Of a stretch of 8,493 nt of DNA, positions 5,957 to 8,493 are shown piece by piece. A model generated the notes under the pieces. That model saw nothing but the letters and a program-made list of their open reading frames with translations. It made no database searches and was not told where the DNA came from. Each line of letters starts with the position of its first letter. Position 1 is the first letter of the stretch. The DNA is from an uncultured Aquincola sp. (lineage in GTDB: Bacteria > Pseudomonadota > Gammaproteobacteria > Burkholderiales > Burkholderiaceae): contig CAKZXL010000029.1 of assembly GCA_937883885.1 (NCBI GenBank), forward strand, positions 1 to 8,493. Reading direction: 5' to 3'. A program made the translations under genes and the position numbers.

Positions 5957-5966
5957 GCACCGGAGC

Positions 5967-7376
5967 CTAACGCGTCGCCCAGGCCGCCTCCCGCGCGGCC
6001 GGCTCGCCCAGGTCCCAGAACAGCCCGGCCATCAGCTGCAGGGCCTGGCGTGCCACGCTGCCCAGCAGGTGCTCGTCGGGGGCATGCTGGGCGCAGGCGG
6101 GGTGCGAGTGCGGCACCCACAGCGTGGGCAGGCCCAGCGTGTGCGCGAACACGTCGTTGGGCAGCGTGCCGCCCAGGTTGGGCAGCAGGGCCGGCGGCTG
6201 GCCGGTGCTGCGTTCGATCGACGCCATCGCCCAGTGCACCCAGGCATCGTCGGGGTTCAGGCGGGTGGCTTCCATCAGCGGGCCGCTGGGCGTGACCACC
6301 ACGTCGGTGAAGCCGTGCGCGTCCAGGTGCTGGCGCAGGATGGGCAGAAAGTGCGTGTCGTCGCTGCCCACCACGTAGCGGATCTGGCAATGCGCCTGCG
6401 CCCGCCCCGGAATGGCGTTGACGGGCGCCTCGGGGTTGCCGGTCTTGAAGGCCAGCACCTCCAGCGTGTTCGAGCCGAACACGCGCTCAGCCGGCGTCAG
6501 GCCCGGCTCGCCCCAGTCGGCATCGATCACGGGGTCCGCCGGGCCGCCGCCCACCTCGATGCTGCGCAGCGCCTGGCGCACGTTGTCGGGCAGGCTGTCG
6601 GGCAGCAGGCCCGGCACGCAGATGCGGCCGCGTGCATCCACCAGGCTGGCGATGGCATGGGCCAGCCGCACGCCGGGGTTGCGCAACAGGCCGCCCCAGT
6701 TGCCCGAGTGATGGCCGGCCGGCCGCAAAGCGATGGTCAGGTCGAAGTTGAAGCCGCCGCGCGAGCCCAGGAACAGCGTGGGCCGCTGCGCCGACACCCG
6801 CGGCCCGTCCGAGGCCAGGAACAGGTCGGCCGCCAGCAGCGTGCGCTGCTGCTCGCACAGCTCGCGCAGGCCGATGGAGCCGGTTTCTTCGCCCATCTCG
6901 AACAGCAGCGTCAGGTTGTAGCCCAGGCGGCCGCCGCGGGCGGCCAGCACCTCGGCCAGCGCCATCAGGTTGATGGTGTGCTGGCCCTTGTTGTCGGCGG
7001 TGCCGCGGCCATACAGCCGGTCGCCTTCGGCCTGCAGCTGCCAGGGCTGCAGCCCTTCGCGCCACTGCGCTGCATGGCCACGCACCACGTCGCCGTGGCC
7101 ATAGCTCAGCACGGTGAAGGCGGCCTGCGGCTCCTGCCGCCGGGCCACGAGGAACGGGGAACCGCCGGCCACCGGGTTGTCCAGCAGCCGGCCCTCGAAG
7201 CCCAGCGCCTGTAGCGCCGGCAGCAGCTCGTGCTGCAGGTAGGCCAGCAGCTGGGGCGCCTGCGCCGGCTCCTGGCTTTCGGTGGGGCAGGCCACGCGGC
7301 GTGCCAGCACGGCCTGGAAGCGGCCATCGTCGAACAGCGCGGCAGCGGCCGCCAGGGCGGAGGATCGGTTGCTCAT
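5967..7376 (-). CDS. M20-family zinc metallopeptidase (dipeptidase/deacylase-like)
   Basis: This 469-residue, probably cytoplasmic enzyme belongs to the M20 family of di-zinc aminoacylases and dipeptidases. Metal ligands can be placed at His94 (YGHGDVV), bridging Asp128 (GTADNKGQ), the Glu163-Glu164 pair (EMGEETGS, catalytic plus ligand), Asp190 (LASDGPR) and His431 (QHAPDE). A dimerisation domain inserted at about residues 200-320 carries GHHSGNWGG (221-229). This corresponds to the HSG-x-x-GG motif of carnosinase-like dipeptidases, where a His from the partner subunit reaches the active site. There is no signal peptide. The ATG at 7376 is preferred to a TTG at 7412 because the family-like sequence begins there, though its Shine-Dalgarno match is poor. 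The stop is 10 bp from that of the convergent serine hydrolase. It diverges from a LysR-type gene, a likely regulator. The substrate cannot be deduced; a dipeptide or N-acyl amino acid is plausible. Confidence 0.92.
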   Translation of the reverse strand: MSNRSSALAAAAALFDDGRFQAVLARRVACPTESQEPAQAPQLLAYLQHELLPALQALGFEGRLLDNPVAGGSPFLVARRQEPQAAFTVLSYGHGDVVRGHAAQWREGLQPWQLQAEGDRLYGRGTADNKGQHTINLMALAEVLAARGGRLGYNLTLLFEMGEETGSIGLRELCEQQRTLLAADLFLASDGPRVSAQRPTLFLGSRGGFNFDLTIALRPAGHHSGNWGGLLRNPGVRLAHAIASLVDARGRICVPGLLPDSLPDNVRQALRSIEVGGGPADPVIDADWGEPGLTPAERVFGSNTLEVLAFKTGNPEAPVNAIPGRAQAHCQIRYVVGSDDTHFLPILRQHLDAHGFTDVVVTPSGPLMEATRLNPDDAWVHWAMASIERSTGQPPALLPNLGGTLPNDVFAHTLGLPTLWVPHSHPACAQHAPDEHLLGSVARQALQLMAGLFWDLGEPAAREAAWATR

Positions 7377-7433
7377 GCCGCCCAGCGTAGGCCGTGGCGC
7401 GCGATGCAACAATCAGCATTTGTGCACGCAGGG

Positions 7434-7450
7434 CTTGCCGCTTCGGCAAG
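7434..7450. promoter_or_regulatory. Candidate LysR-type regulator box upstream of lysR (copy 1)
   Basis: CTTGCCGCTTCGGCAAG is an inverted repeat with 7-base arms and a 3-base centre. It contains TGCCGCTTCGGCA, a T-N11-A core as used by LysR-type regulators. It lies in the 101-bp gap between the M20 peptidase and the LysR-type gene, centred 36 bases before the lysR ATG, a position suited to self-repression. A near-identical copy is at 8442-8458. Confidence 0.6.
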
Positions 7451-7477
7451 GCATGCCCGGCGCAAGGAGGATGACCG

Positions 7478-8413
7478 ATGCGCGCCCATCACCTGCAGGA
7501 CACGGCGCTGCGCTACTTCCTGGAAGTGGTGCGCAGCGGCTCGCTCGCGGTGGCTTCCGAGCGGCTGCATGTGGCCGCCTCGGCCATCAGCCGGCAGATC
7601 TCGGGGCTGGAACAGGCGCTGGACACGGTGCTGTTCGAGCGCCAGCCGCGCGGCATGGTGCCCACGCCGGCCGGCGAGATCCTGGCGGCGCATGCGCGCC
7701 GCAGCAGCATGGACGCCGACCGGGTGCTGGAGGACCTCGACGCCTTGCGCGGCGCGCGCCAGGGCCGGGTGCGCATTGCCAGCGCCGAGGGTTTTGCCAG
7801 CCACTTCCTGCCGCCGCTGATCGTGGAGTTTCGCCGCGTGCATGAGCGCATGGTGTTCGACGTGGCCGTGGTGGCGCCCGGCGAGGTGCCGGCGCGGCTG
7901 CGCGCCGGCGATGCCGACATCGGCCTGACCTTCAGCCGCACGCCGGAGAAGGACATCCGGGTGGAGCACCAGCAGCCCGCGCCCATCCTGGCCTTGATGC
8001 GGCCCGATCACCCGCTGGCGGCGGCCCGGTCGCTGACGCTGGCGCGGCTGTGCGAATACCCGGTGGCATTGCCGGCGCCCGACACCACGCTGCGGCAGAT
8101 GATCGACATCGCCTGCAGCCGCCAGCAGATCGACCTGCAGCCCATGCTCACCTGCAACACGGTGGCGGTGCTGCACGGCTTCGTGCTGGAAGGCGGGGGG
8201 CTCACCGTCTCGGGCGAAGTGTCGGCCCGGCACTGGGTGGCATCGGGCCAGATGGTGGCGGTGCCGCTGCGCGACCGCGGGCTGGACCTGCGCGACATCC
8301 AGCTGCAGACGCTGGCCGCCCGCACCTTGCCGCATGGCGCGCAGCGCTTCCTCGACTTCCTGAAGCAGCGGTTGCCGGAACGTCTGCAGGCCTCGCGCCG
8401 CCGCGGCGGCTGA
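7478..8413 (+). CDS. LysR-family transcriptional regulator
   Basis: This 311-residue protein has the LysR layout. A winged helix-turn-helix lies at about residues 8-66, with YFLEVVRSGSLAVASERL, the recognition region AASAISRQISGLEQAL, then LFER and VPTPAGE. A linker helix follows and a periplasmic-binding-protein-like effector domain runs from about residue 92 to 300. It opens with GRVRIASAEGF and includes the ADIGLTF segment common in the family. LysR proteins act as tetramers, often repress themselves and activate a divergent gene when an inducer binds. The ATG at 7478 is well supported by AAGGAGG (7464-7470) with a 7-base spacer. The divergent M20 peptidase is the obvious target. A T-N11-A palindrome lies before the start and again after the stop, so a gene to the right may also belong to its regulon. 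A CGGCGG/CCGCCG stem at 8404-8420 spans the stop codon but lacks a T tract. The inducer is unknown. Confidence 0.94.
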   Translation: MRAHHLQDTALRYFLEVVRSGSLAVASERLHVAASAISRQISGLEQALDTVLFERQPRGMVPTPAGEILAAHARRSSMDADRVLEDLDALRGARQGRVRIASAEGFASHFLPPLIVEFRRVHERMVFDVAVVAPGEVPARLRAGDADIGLTFSRTPEKDIRVEHQQPAPILALMRPDHPLAAARSLTLARLCEYPVALPAPDTTLRQMIDIACSRQQIDLQPMLTCNTVAVLHGFVLEGGGLTVSGEVSARHWVASGQMVAVPLRDRGLDLRDIQLQTLAARTLPHGAQRFLDFLKQRLPERLQASRRRGG

Positions 8414-8441
8414 ACCGCCGTCGCATCGCGCCCGGCGGCGC

Positions 8442-8458
8442 CTTGCCGCTTTGGCAAG
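8442..8458. promoter_or_regulatory. Candidate LysR-type regulator box downstream of lysR (copy 2)
   Basis: CTTGCCGCTTTGGCAAG matches the palindrome at 7434-7450 in 16 of 17 bases, including its centre. The CTTGCC/GGCAAG arms are perfect. It begins 28 bases after the lysR stop, in the last 80 bases of the window, where no gene is seen. It may be the operator of a gene starting beyond the edge. A hairpin terminator for lysR is the alternative, but there is no T tract. Confidence 0.5.
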
Positions 8459-8479
8459 CCGCGCTTGCAGATTCTGCGA

Positions 8480-8493
8480 TTGCCGCGAAGGCA
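8480..8493. promoter_or_regulatory. Third, truncated copy of the TTGCC-N5-GGCAA palindrome
   Basis: TTGCCGCGAAGGCA runs to the last base of the window. It would complete TTGCC-N5-GGCAA if the next base is A. Its centre is 37 bp from that of copy 2. Paired boxes of related sequence upstream of a promoter are usual for LysR-type targets. It is cut by the window edge, so the call is tentative. Confidence 0.3.

Noticed and set aside
5880..7214. A 444-codon plus-strand open frame opposite the M20 peptidase
   Set aside because: It is an antisense shadow with Arg/Gln/His/Ala bias and no domain. The M20 gene opposite has all its metal ligands.
7405..7426. Loose inverted repeat TGCAACAA / TTTGTGCA in the M20-lysR gap
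   Set aside because: The arms pair imperfectly and do not resemble the much better palindrome at 7434-7450, so there is too little to call a site.
8327..8341. CTTGCCGCATGGCGC inside lysR as another copy of the LysR box
   Set aside because: The right arm does not match GGCAAG and the site is within coding sequence, so the resemblance is likely chance.
8404..8420. CGGCGG/CCGCCG hairpin over the lysR stop codon as a terminator
   Set aside because: The stem is all G and C with no T tract, and such stems are frequent by chance in this sequence, so it is noted only within the lysR entry.

Overview
The window is very GC-rich, with codon use strongly biased to G/C third positions. Its gene families suggest a betaproteobacterium of the order Burkholderiales (Rubrivivax/Roseateles/Aquincola-like). 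That placement is inferred from composition and protein style, not from a marker gene. Genes are tightly packed and no stretch of 300 bases lacks a gene. I see no rRNA, tRNA, CRISPR array, insertion sequence or phage gene.

Left block (1-2575): a minus-strand TRAP-type carboxylate uptake operon. In transcription order it holds dctP (periplasmic binding protein), aroQ (type II 3-dehydroquinate dehydratase) and the first 32 codons of dctQ (small membrane permease), which runs off the left edge. dctM is presumably beyond the edge. Divergent from dctP is an IclR-family regulator. The short AT-richer gap between them carries two tandem 13-bp GGAA-N5-TTCC palindromes that look like IclR-family operators, one of them overlying a plausible dctP promoter. 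The simplest reading is a substrate-inducible uptake unit for a cyclic hydroxy-carboxylate related to quinate, shikimate or dehydroquinate. The dehydratase has changes in its substrate-binding loop, so its exact substrate is uncertain.

Middle block (2601-5956): a minus-strand two-component system, an OmpR-family response regulator overlapping a membrane sensor histidine kinase by 7 bp. Divergent from it is a secreted, probably lipid-anchored serine hydrolase of the class C beta-lactamase/penicillin-binding-protein fold. The shared gap holds CTTTGG-N5-CTTTGG, a direct repeat of 11-bp period as used by OmpR-family regulators, and a third inverted copy. The regulator may therefore control itself and the hydrolase.

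Right block (5967-8493): a minus-strand M20-family metallopeptidase, convergent with the hydrolase, and a divergent LysR-type regulator. A 17-bp palindrome with a T-N11-A core lies just upstream of the lysR start. It recurs with one mismatch just after the lysR stop, and a third, truncated copy touches the right edge. This suggests a LysR-type regulator that controls itself, perhaps the peptidase, and a gene just beyond the window.

The most interesting content is regulatory: three regulator/target pairs, each with its own candidate operator in the adjoining gap. I found no clear sign of an entirely new class of system.
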